Of a stretch of 12,554 nucleotides of DNA, positions 1-6,578 are shown one piece after another (position 1 is the first letter of the stretch; each line of letters opens with the position of its first letter). Under the pieces are notes generated by a model. It saw only the letters and a list, made by a program, of their open reading frames with translations, was not told where the DNA came from and made no database searches. The position numbers and the translations under genes are program-made. Source of the DNA: an uncultured Lachnospiraceae bacterium. GTDB taxonomy: Bacteria; Bacillota; Clostridia; Lachnospirales; Lachnospiraceae. The stretch covers positions 1 through 12,554 of the forward strand of contig CACZQT010000438.1 in NCBI GenBank assembly GCA_902783295.1, given 5' to 3'.

Positions 1-29
1 CCATGCGTATGTTTTCTTCACACGGAAGT

Positions 30-97
30 CACAGCGAGTCCAAAGTCATCGACGATCGTGCTTGCACGGATCGTCGAATGACCTTGGACTCGCTGTG
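30..97. repeat. 68-base near-perfect palindrome (long hairpin)
   Basis: The arms 30-61 and 64-97 are reverse complements apart from one mismatch (44 against 83) and two single-base bulges, with a two-base TT apex. The outer 14 bases, beginning CACAGCGAGTC, pair perfectly. No T-run follows on either strand, so it does not look like an intrinsic terminator. Such long palindromes between genes are typical of dispersed repetitive elements, but no second copy exists in this window, so membership of a repeat family is inference. It could also form a long double-stranded RNA stem if transcribed. Confidence 0.75.
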
Positions 98-644
98 TTG
101 CGCAATTTCCGGGCAAACGGGAACCAAAAGACGGCAGATGGGAACCTCTGGTTGACAGGTTGTTGCGTGACAGGCAGCAGCGCGGAAGTGTAGGATAAAT
201 ACACAGGGACTCGGCGGTTCGCTTCACGGTCAGTACGGGAAGCCGGGCAGGGGGCGGAAGAAAAGAAGAGCAGCATTCATTCAGGAATGGCCGCCGCCTG
301 CCTGCAGGAGACCTGGATCTGCAACCGAAAAAGGGCTGCGATTCTGGAATAAGCGCAGAAGAGGAGCGTATCACAAAAGCGGGTTTTTTTTGAAAAATGC
401 AAGGGCCTTTTCTTCCGGAGGATGGGACAAAAAGAGCCGGGCTGTCGCTGCAGGCCGGCAGACGGAAGAAGGGCAGCCAGCAGAATTCAGGCTTCTCAGG
501 TTGGATGGAGGGCGATGGCAGGATGAAATATCAGGGGAAAGGAGGGTGGAACGGGAAAATCTGTCCGGGAAAATAAAAAGGGGACGGCGGTCCTTCTGCC
601 GCCGGACAGCAGTTCCCGAAAAACAGGCGCCAATCATCAACCAT
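98..644. other. Gene-free stretch upstream of the GH18 gene
   Basis: No gene is supported here. Reading frames present have no recognisable protein motif, no good ribosome binding site and overlap the palindrome or the downstream promoter. The + strand is purine-rich from about 230 to 600. A small hairpin lies at 585-604 (CGGCGG paired with CCGCCG, 8-base loop) without a following T-run. I looked for tmRNA, RNase P, SRP and tRNA hallmarks and recognised none. It may be decayed sequence or an unrecognised RNA. Confidence 0.6.
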
Positions 645-673
645 TTGAAATGCCCTCTGCCATATGCTATACT
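645..673 (+). promoter_or_regulatory. Sigma-A promoter of the GH18 gene
   Basis: TTGAAA (645-650) is followed by a 17-base spacer and TATACT (668-673), preceded by TG one base upstream (TGC-TATACT, an extended -10). Transcription would begin near 680, about 30 bases before the ATG at 711. The match is close to the vegetative consensus. Because this promoter lies inside the longer in-frame reading frame that begins at 390, it decides the gene start. Confidence 0.85.
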
Positions 674-710
674 GGTCGGGAAATCCAGCCAGCTGCACAG
701 GAGGCAAGGA

Positions 711-2396
711 ATGAAAAAAAGATCCCAACAATCCGGAGCGAACCGCATACTTCCCGTACTGATCATTCTTTTTTTAATTATGGCTCTTTCAGCCGCCTGG
801 TTCGGCTGGGAATGGGTGAGCCGCCGGCTTCCCACCAACGAGCCTGCGGATCTGGGAGAAATATACGGCAGGGATGAGAACCAGGCCGCCATTATTGCCA
901 ATCACGAACTGGTGGAGAGCCGCGCCTTGTGGCAGCTGGGGCACGCATATCTTCCGTATTCGGTTATTACCAATGAACTGAACAGCCGTTTTTACTGGGA
1001 TCCGGCGGAAGAACTGCTGCTTTATACTTTGCCGGAGGAGACCATTCAGGCGGATACCGAAAGTGCCTTTGACGGGGCGCCGGTTTTCCTGCAGAAAGAT
1101 GGTGAAGTATATATTTCCCTGTCTTATGTGGAAAATGTATCCAATATTCTGGCGGAGCATTTTGAAAATCCGAACCGTCTGGTGCTTCAGACAATATGGG
1201 GAACGGAAGAAATCGGTACACTGAAGAAGGATACCCAGGTCCGGGTACTGGGCGGGATCCGCAGCAAGGTGGTAACACATCTGAACACCGGAGACCAGGT
1301 GGTAGTGCTATATTCCATGGAAAACTGGAGTTATGTGCAGACGCCGGACGGTTTTCTGGGATACCTTCCCAATGACAGTCTGGGTGAAAGAAAAGAAGTG
1401 GAAATAACAGGACCTTACCAGGAACCGGAATATACCCGGACGGCCATGGATGGCAGCGTAAGTATGGTCTGGCACCAGATATTCCGCGGAAGCGGCATCG
1501 AGGATCTGGAGAAGTTCCTGAAAAAGAATGCGCCGGTGAATGTAATTTCCCCGACGTGGTTTGATGCGGCTTCGGAAGACGGAACTCTGAAGGGGACAGG
1601 CAGTCCGGAATATGTACGAATGGCCCATGAAGCAGGGCTGCAGGTATGGCCGATGGTGGGACTGAATATTGAGATTGACCTTGTGTCTGCGGATCTGCTG
1701 CAGCCTACATCACACCGCCGGAAGCTGATAGAATCGCTCATAACTGAACTGGAGGCTTGCGGCGCGGACGGCGTGGATGTGGATTTTGAAGAGATTTCAT
1801 CAGCAGCCGGGGAGGGCTTTATTCAGTTTGTCCGGGAGCTTTCGGTGGAATGCCGGAAGCGGGGGCTGGTTCTCTGCGTGGACAATGGCGTTCCTGCCAG
1901 CGGCGTGCTGAGCCGGTACCACGTAGGGGAACAGGCGATAGTGGCGGATTATGTCATTGTCATGGCGTATGATGAGCATATATCCGGAGACATGCCGGGT
2001 TCCAATGCTTCTCTGCCTTTCGTCCAGCAGGCTGTGGATGGAATGCTGCTGCAGATCCCTGCCGAAAAACTGATCTGTGCCCTGCCTTTTTATACCCGCC
2101 TGTGGAGAATCACCCCGGATGGGAACAAGGCAGAAGCTATGGGGATGGAAACCGCGGCAGCTTTTGTGACGGAGAACGGAATGTCCGTCAGCTGGCTGGG
2201 GGACCTTTGTCAGAATTATGCCAGCGGAACAACGGACGACGGCGTCCAGCTGAAGCTCTGGCTGGAGGATGCCGAGTCCATAAAAGCAAAGCTTTCCGTC
2301 CTTGAAAAATACGGGCTTGGAGGCATTGCTTACTGGAAACTGGGCATGCAGTCAGACAGGATCTGGGACGTCATCCGTCCGTTTACATCTCAATAA
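711..2396 (+). CDS. Membrane-anchored SH3b / glycoside hydrolase family 18 protein
   Basis: A 561-residue surface enzyme. Residues 1-12 are basic and 13-34 form a single hydrophobic segment, so it is an uncleaved anchor or a signal peptide without an obvious cleavage site. Residues about 75-150 resemble the copper-amine-oxidase-N-like stalk domain common in clostridial wall proteins, and about 165-225 form a bacterial SH3 domain ending in GYLP (217-220). The rest is a GH18 barrel with the catalytic signature DGVDVDFE at 353-360 (acid/base Glu360), the MAYD motif at 418-421 and a terminal barrel Trp (W542). The family cleaves beta-1,4 bonds next to N-acetylglucosamine using the substrate acetamido group. 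Relatives include chitinases and spore-cortex N-acetylglucosaminidases of the YaaH/SleL type, so peptidoglycan is a plausible target, but the substrate is not shown by sequence. ATG 711 follows AGGAGG (699-704) by six bases. The last 14 bases overlap the end of the opposing ATPase gene. Confidence 0.93.
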   Translation: MKKRSQQSGANRILPVLIILFLIMALSAAWFGWEWVSRRLPTNEPADLGEIYGRDENQAAIIANHELVESRALWQLGHAYLPYSVITNELNSRFYWDPAEELLLYTLPEETIQADTESAFDGAPVFLQKDGEVYISLSYVENVSNILAEHFENPNRLVLQTIWGTEEIGTLKKDTQVRVLGGIRSKVVTHLNTGDQVVVLYSMENWSYVQTPDGFLGYLPNDSLGERKEVEITGPYQEPEYTRTAMDGSVSMVWHQIFRGSGIEDLEKFLKKNAPVNVISPTWFDAASEDGTLKGTGSPEYVRMAHEAGLQVWPMVGLNIEIDLVSADLLQPTSHRRKLIESLITELEACGADGVDVDFEEISSAAGEGFIQFVRELSVECRKRGLVLCVDNGVPASGVLSRYHVGEQAIVADYVIVMAYDEHISGDMPGSNASLPFVQQAVDGMLLQIPAEKLICALPFYTRLWRITPDGNKAEAMGMETAAAFVTENGMSVSWLGDLCQNYASGTTDDGVQLKLWLEDAESIKAKLSVLEKYGLGGIAYWKLGMQSDRIWDVIRPFTSQ

Positions 2397-4017
2397 GCCG
2401 GAACGGGATGCCGGCGCTGCGCAGTACGGCCGCTTCACGGTTCTGGCAGGTGAACAGGAAGACCTGACCGGGATAGTTTTCCGCGAGCCAGGAAAGTGTC
2501 TCCGCAATACGGTCTGCGTCGTACATGGCAAAGCTTTCATCCAGCAGCAGAGGGATGGAATCCTCCGGCCAGAAAAAGTCTATACAGGCAATCCGGAGGG
2601 CCAGGTATACCTGGTCCAGGGTGCTGCAGGAAAGGCCGGTCAGCTCTACCGGCTGGTGGTCCTGTTCCAGCAGGATGTGCATATCATCATCGATCAGGAG
2701 ACGGCTGTACCGCCCGCCGGTAATCTGGCGGATCAGGGTAGAGGCTGTATCCTGGAGGTAGCTCCCGAAAGAGGCAAATTCAGTGGAGGACAGGCGGTCC
2801 AGGGTGTCGCGCGCCAGATCCAGGGCAGCGATATCCTCTTCCAGCGCTTTGTTTCTTGCCAGCGTTTCCGCCAGACCGTCCAGCTCGTCTTCTTTACGGC
2901 GGATTTCTTCTTCCAGTTTTTCCCGCTGCCACACCGTTTCCCGGTATTGCCGGAGTGTCATTTCCAGCTGCCTGTCCTCCTCGGAGAGGGCGAGCAGCTT
3001 TTCTGTCAGGACCTCAGCCTGCTGTTTGCCGCGGATCAGCTGTTTCCGTGAGGCGGCCGGGACAACCAGTTTTCTGGCGCGCCTGCGGCCTGCGGCACCG
3101 GCCAGGCAGGCAGCGGCTGCGAAACAGCCCGCCAGAATGGCGCCCGGAATGTTTTTGCTGACAAGCAGGACAGCCATAACGGCCAGCAGAACGACTGCGG
3201 CTGCAAAGCAGACTGCAGAGGTGATCTGCGCACCCTGCCTGCGGCGGGGGAGTGAAGACAGAGCTTCCTCCCGCTCATGAATGGCATCCATCAGGCGTTC
3301 TCTTTTGGCCTCGGTCTCTTCCCGCTTTCTGGCGACGCCTTTCGCTCTTCCGGAGAGCAGGGCGTAGTCTTCCGGGAGCGGCGTATTCTCAAGGGCCAGA
3401 CGGCCTTCTTCGATTTCTTCCTGGAGCCGGCGGGCTTTTTCGCCGGCCTCTTTATTCCTGGCGGCTTCTTTTTCTTTCCGCTGCTTTTTCAGTGTTTCCT
3501 TAGCGCCGGAGAGGTCCAGGGAACCGGAACCCGTAGACCGCAGGTTGACGATATGGTTCCGCAGCTGCAGCGGCAGTTCGGCGGACGTGGCGGCCTGCAG
3601 CTGCCGCAGGGAAACGGTATTCCGGTAGAGGGGCAGAGTCAGGCCGGCGATCAGCCTGTGGTATTCTTCGTCGGTAGGTGTCAGCTGGCGTTTGTGCGTC
3701 TGGTCCATCAGGGTAAAACCGGAGGCATCCCTCTGAAAGTTCCGGTAGATGGAATACTGCACGTCGTCCTGGGTAAATTCCAGGACTCCGCCGTAGGTGC
3801 TGCTGCCTTCTTCCGGGAAGAAGCGGTGATAGCTGTCATTTTTGGCTCCCCGGCCCCGGACGCGTTCCATGCCGAAGAGCATAACTTCCAGGAAAGCATG
3901 GAGGGTGGACTTCCCGCTTTCATTCGGACCGCTGATGATATGGATTCCGTCCTCAAATTCGAGGGTACGGTTCTGGAGGCGGCCGAAATGGTTGATATGA
4001 AGCCGGTTATATTTCAT
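2383..4017 (-). CDS. SbcC/YhaN-like ATPase with central membrane hairpin
   Basis: A 544-residue RecN/SMC-like ATPase, the presumed partner of the nuclease encoded just upstream. Walker A is GPNESGKST (30-38). The ABC signature-like stretch LSCSTLDQVYLALR is at 462-475 and Walker B IPLLLDESF at 488-496, so both halves of the nucleotide-binding head are present. Charged coiled-coil stretches (about 171-258 and 320-411) flank two hydrophobic segments (about 265-288 and 291-309) where SbcC or Rad50 would carry a zinc hook. At 544 residues it is far shorter than E. coli SbcC (over 1000) and B. subtilis YhaN. It probably couples ATP hydrolysis to DNA end processing near the membrane; that role is inferred. 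ATG 4017 lies 25 bases after the nuclease stop, with a weak GGGGA-type binding site, suggesting cotranscription. An in-frame extension to 4110 would overlap the nuclease gene and lacks family residues. Its stop codon overlaps the GH18 gene. Confidence 0.9.
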   Translation of the reverse strand: MKYNRLHINHFGRLQNRTLEFEDGIHIISGPNESGKSTLHAFLEVMLFGMERVRGRGAKNDSYHRFFPEEGSSTYGGVLEFTQDDVQYSIYRNFQRDASGFTLMDQTHKRQLTPTDEEYHRLIAGLTLPLYRNTVSLRQLQAATSAELPLQLRNHIVNLRSTGSGSLDLSGAKETLKKQRKEKEAARNKEAGEKARRLQEEIEEGRLALENTPLPEDYALLSGRAKGVARKREETEAKRERLMDAIHEREEALSSLPRRRQGAQITSAVCFAAAVVLLAVMAVLLVSKNIPGAILAGCFAAAACLAGAAGRRRARKLVVPAASRKQLIRGKQQAEVLTEKLLALSEEDRQLEMTLRQYRETVWQREKLEEEIRRKEDELDGLAETLARNKALEEDIAALDLARDTLDRLSSTEFASFGSYLQDTASTLIRQITGGRYSRLLIDDDMHILLEQDHQPVELTGLSCSTLDQVYLALRIACIDFFWPEDSIPLLLDESFAMYDADRIAETLSWLAENYPGQVFLFTCQNREAAVLRSAGIPFRLIEM

Positions 4018-4042
4018 GATTGTTCCCCATTCGTTTTTTACA

Positions 4043-5092
4043 TCAGGCATCGGGCGGCAGAAGGGCCTGCAGTCCGTAAAACAGGGCCTTTTTCTCCAGA
4101 TCTCCGGCATCCGGGCGGTTCAGTTCCCGGATAAAACGGGCGACCAGGTCGTGAGAGTGTTCTTCTTCCAGACGATCCAGATCATAGGCAGGCTGGGTTT
4201 CATCGATTACATCCACAATGCGGCCTGCCTGCCGGATGGTTTCTTTTTCAAATACCATGTCGGGCTCCCGTGAGCCTGTCAGGCGTATCAGATAGAGGTA
4301 CCGGGGATCCGGGTCCAGACGGCTTTCCAGCATCTGCCGGATCTGAAGGGATGTACTGGAAGGGGTTACCGTAACTGTGACAGGTTTGTATTCGGCAATC
4401 GCGCAGGGAACCCAGCGGAAATGGCAGCCGGCTGCCCCGATTTCGCCCCGGATATATCCCCGCCTGCCGATATCCGTGCGGTCCAGAGGTTCCGGAGAAC
4501 CGCACCAGGCGATGCCTGCCTTGCTGAACAGCCGGGGCTGATGGATATGCCCCAGAGCGACATAGTCAAAACCGGCTTTTGCCAGGGCATTCAGCCGGAT
4601 GGGAATATGGGTGTCATCACCGCCATGGGCCAGCAGGATATGGTACATGCCGTCCTGCGGGACAGACAGATGGTCGTACAGGGCGTCCCGTATGATGGGG
4701 CGGTGGTAGGAAAAACCGTGAACAACAGTATTCAGCTCCGGAAGCACAGCGGAATCCATCGTCCTGGAGGACAGAAAGTGCACATTCACAGCCCAGGGAA
4801 AAGAAGCGTACGGCGAAGACGGCTGCAGACAGTCGTGGTTCCCGGCAATGATTACAACCTGGGCAGGAGCGATGCTCTTGAACAGGGAGTTTACTTCCCG
4901 AAGTTCCCTCAGCAGGGGGCGCCGGTGAAAAAAATCTCCGGCAATCAGGAGGAGGTCAATGCCTTCTTCCCTGACAGCCCGGATGATGGTATGAAAAGCA
5001 TCCCAAAGTGCCTGTTTTCTTTCCGCAGCCCAGGGAAGGCCGCTGTCGGGACAGGCACCGAGATGAAGATCTGCTGTATGTATGAATCGCAA
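4043..5092 (-). CDS. SbcD/YhaO-like metallophosphoesterase (DNA repair exonuclease)
   Basis: A 349-residue Mre11/SbcD-type calcineurin-like phosphoesterase. The metal-binding motifs are all visible: DLHLG (D8, H10), GDFFH (D53, H56), GNHD (N85, H86, D87), HGGD (H156) and GHIH (H182, H184). The family uses two metal ions, usually manganese, to cut DNA ends and hairpins together with an SbcC-like ATPase. The next gene encodes that type of ATPase, as in the Bacillus yhaO-yhaN pair. The start is TTG (5092-5090): it gives the family N-terminus MRFIHTADLHLG and follows AGGAGG (complement of 5099-5104) by six bases. The in-frame reading upstream to 5440 would run through this gene's own promoter and into glgC and is rejected. 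The C-terminal part (about 230-349) is the capping/partner-binding region. Confidence 0.93.
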   Translation of the reverse strand: MRFIHTADLHLGACPDSGLPWAAERKQALWDAFHTIIRAVREEGIDLLLIAGDFFHRRPLLRELREVNSLFKSIAPAQVVIIAGNHDCLQPSSPYASFPWAVNVHFLSSRTMDSAVLPELNTVVHGFSYHRPIIRDALYDHLSVPQDGMYHILLAHGGDDTHIPIRLNALAKAGFDYVALGHIHQPRLFSKAGIAWCGSPEPLDRTDIGRRGYIRGEIGAAGCHFRWVPCAIAEYKPVTVTVTPSSTSLQIRQMLESRLDPDPRYLYLIRLTGSREPDMVFEKETIRQAGRIVDVIDETQPAYDLDRLEEEHSHDLVARFIRELNRPDAGDLEKKALFYGLQALLPPDA

Positions 5093-5098
5093 AATGAG

Positions 5099-5104
5099 CC
5101 TCCT
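5099..5104 (-). promoter_or_regulatory. Ribosome binding site fixing the TTG start of the YhaO-like gene
   Basis: The minus strand reads AGGAGG here, six bases before TTG (5092-5090). No ATG or GTG lies at a suitable distance, and an ATT immediately before the TTG is only three bases away. This site is the main reason for choosing the TTG. Confidence 0.85.
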
Positions 5105-5128
5105 TTCCAAAGGAAGGGTACCGGATGG

Positions 5129-5146
5129 CCGCCGGAATTCCGGCGG
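5129..5146. promoter_or_regulatory. 18-base perfect palindrome between the divergent genes
   Basis: CCGCCGGAATTCCGGCGG is a perfect inverted repeat, and GGAT (5123-5126) with ATCC (5149-5152) extends the symmetry outward across two unmatched bases on each side. It sits about 17 bases downstream of the leftward -10 box, in the leader of the YhaO-like mRNA and 25 bases before the ribosome binding site. It could be a dimeric repressor site or a leader hairpin. The symmetry is seen directly; the function is inference. Confidence 0.55.
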
Positions 5147-5162
5147 AGATCCATACGAAAAC

Positions 5163-5191
5163 AGTATAACCCAGAATGGCATTATCTTCAA
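5163..5191 (-). promoter_or_regulatory. Sigma-A promoter for the YhaO/YhaN-like pair
   Basis: On the minus strand TTGAAG (complement of 5186-5191), a 17-base spacer and TATACT (complement of 5163-5168) match the vegetative consensus. Transcription would start near 5156, leaving a leader of about 64 bases. Only about 20 bases separate this -35 box from the -35 box of the rightward glgC promoter, so the two promoters stand back to back. Confidence 0.82.
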
Positions 5192-5210
5192 GGGAATGGC
5201 AGAAATCTTC

Positions 5211-5239
5211 TTTTCAAGTTCCGATTTATGTGCTATACT
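5211..5239 (+). promoter_or_regulatory. Sigma-A promoter of glgC-glgD-spoVG
   Basis: TTTTCA (5211-5216, four of six consensus bases), a 17-base spacer and TATACT (5234-5239) with an extended -10 TG (TGCTATACT, the same nine bases as in the GH18 promoter). The start would be near 5246, giving a leader of about 58 bases that contains two inverted repeats. Confidence 0.78.
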
Positions 5240-5252
5240 GATTTCGTATGAT

Positions 5253-5281
5253 GACAATTGTCGGAAAAGGATGCTTTTCCG
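5253..5281 (+). promoter_or_regulatory. glgC leader palindrome and hairpin
   Basis: Two elements sit side by side. GACAATTGTC (5253-5262) is a perfect ten-base palindrome just after the expected transcription start, suiting an operator. CGGAAAAG (5262-5269) pairs perfectly with CTTTTCCG (5274-5281) across a GATG loop, forming an eight-base RNA stem ending 11 bases before the GAGGTGG ribosome binding site. No long T-run follows, so it is not a clear attenuator. It may stabilise the mRNA or regulate initiation. Confidence 0.5.
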
Positions 5282-5303
5282 GCGCGAAAAGTGAGGTGGT
5301 TTT

Positions 5304-6578
5304 GTGATTAAGAAAAAGATGATCGCCATGCTTTTAGCTGGCGGCCAGGGCAGCAGGTTGGGGGTGCTGACCTCTTCCGTGGCGAAACCTGCAGTTTTCT
5401 TTGGCGGCAAGTACAGGATTATCGACTTTCCGCTGAGCAACTGCGTAAACTCAGGCGTGGATACCGTCGGCGTTCTTACACAGTACCGTCCCCTGGAGCT
5501 GAATACCCATATCGGTATCGGTATCCCGTGGGATCTGGATAAACGGGTTGGCGGCGTGCATATTCTTCCGCCCTATGAGAAGACATCGGATACGGAATGG
5601 TATACTGGTACGGCCAATGCGATCTATCAGAACCTTGAGTTCATGGAGCGCTACAATCCGGATTATGTGCTGATTCTTTCCGGCGACCACATATATAAAA
5701 TGGATTACGAGGAAATGCTGGCATATCACAATGCCAAAGGAGCTGATGTTACCCTCGCATCCATGCCGGTACCGTGGGAGGAGACGCATCGTTTCGGTAT
5801 TGTGGTAACGGATGAAAACAAGAGGATTACCGCATTCCAGGAAAAGCCGAAGGATGCACTGAGCAATCTCGCATCCATGGGTATTTATATTTTCAGCTGG
5901 CCTGTACTGCGTGACGCACTCATTACCCTGAAGGATGTTCCGGAATGCGACTTCGGAAAGCATGTCATTCCTTACTGCTTCGAGCAGCAGAAGAAACTCT
6001 ATACGTATGAGTTTACCGGCTACTGGAAGGATGTAGGAACCCTGAGCTCCTATTGGGAAGCCAATATGGAACTGGTGGATCTGGTACCGGAATTCAACAT
6101 GTACGAAGATTTCTGGCAGATCTATACCGAAACGGATTCCATGCTTCCGGCATACATGGGACCGAATGCCAGGACGGAAAAGTGCATCGTCGGCGGCGGC
6201 TCGGAAATTTACGGCAGCGTGCAGCATTCCGTCATCGGCTCCAATGTTTCGGTGGGTGAAGGCAGCGAGGTCGTGGACAGCATTGTCATGGCAGGCGCCA
6301 AGATCGGAAAGAATGTCCGCATGCGGAAAGCCATTGTCGCAGAGAATGTGGTGATCGGTGATAATGCGGTGCTGGGCGAAGGCGCTTTCGCTGAGAGCAA
6401 GCTGGATACCCGCGTGTATGCCAGCGACCTGGTAACTATTGCTAAGGGTTCTGTGGTGCCGGAAGGCGTGTCAGTCGGTCTGAATACGGCCATTGTCGGC
6501 GTGACAGAAAAAGAAGATTATCCCGGAGGCCGTCTTGAGGATGGCGGGTTTATCGTAAAGGCAGGTGAGAAAGCATGA
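5304..6578 (+). CDS. glgC: Glucose-1-phosphate adenylyltransferase (ADP-glucose pyrophosphorylase), catalytic subunit
   Basis: This enzyme makes ADP-glucose from ATP and glucose-1-phosphate, the committed step of bacterial glycogen synthesis in the cytoplasm. The 424 residues fit the family (431 in E. coli). The nucleotide loop AGGQGSRL is at 12-19, K28-P29-A30 follows, SGDHIYKMDY at 126-135 carries the catalytic Asp (D128, matching E. coli D142), and FQEKP at 178-182 carries the sugar-phosphate Lys (K181, matching K195). Residues about 290-400 show the hexapeptide pattern of a left-handed beta-helix. The start is GTG at 5304, four bases after GAGGTGG (5293-5299). The next in-frame ATG (5319) is too far from that site. 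Its stop overlaps the glgD start (ATGA), indicating translational coupling. No glgA or glgB lies in the window. Confidence 0.97.
   Translation: MIKKKMIAMLLAGGQGSRLGVLTSSVAKPAVFFGGKYRIIDFPLSNCVNSGVDTVGVLTQYRPLELNTHIGIGIPWDLDKRVGGVHILPPYEKTSDTEWYTGTANAIYQNLEFMERYNPDYVLILSGDHIYKMDYEEMLAYHNAKGADVTLASMPVPWEETHRFGIVVTDENKRITAFQEKPKDALSNLASMGIYIFSWPVLRDALITLKDVPECDFGKHVIPYCFEQQKKLYTYEFTGYWKDVGTLSSYWEANMELVDLVPEFNMYEDFWQIYTETDSMLPAYMGPNARTEKCIVGGGSEIYGSVQHSVIGSNVSVGEGSEVVDSIVMAGAKIGKNVRMRKAIVAENVVIGDNAVLGEGAFAESKLDTRVYASDLVTIAKGSVVPEGVSVGLNTAIVGVTEKEDYPGGRLEDGGFIVKAGEKA

Noticed and set aside
30..97. Reading the left palindrome as an intrinsic terminator
   Set aside because: There is no T-run after the stem on either strand, and no gene end is visible nearby.
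3..155. Short + strand frame starting at the window edge
   Set aside because: About 50 codons running through the palindrome, with no recognisable product; insufficient to call a gene.
18..374. 118-codon minus-strand frame at the left edge
   Set aside because: It reads through the palindrome, has Ser/Arg/Pro-rich composition and no family motif or ribosome binding site.
390..710. N-terminal extension of the GH18 reading frame
   Set aside because: It spans the gene's own promoter and ribosome binding site, and its residues look random compared with the membrane anchor that begins at 711.
2397..2415. GCCGG/CCGGC stem after the GH18 stop as a terminator
   Set aside because: Five base pairs, no T-run, and it encodes conserved C-terminal residues of the opposing ATPase.
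4018..4110. N-terminal extension of the ATPase gene
   Set aside because: It would overlap the end of the nuclease gene, and family members begin at the short beta strand just before the Walker A motif.
3277..4134. + strand frame opposite the ATPase
   Set aside because: Antisense shadow of the Walker A half of the ATPase.
5093..5440. N-terminal extension of the YhaO-like gene
   Set aside because: It crosses both divergent promoters and the glgC start; the conserved family N-terminus begins at the TTG at 5092.
5451..6227. Minus-strand frame opposite glgC
   Set aside because: Antisense shadow; His/Arg-rich translation with no motif.
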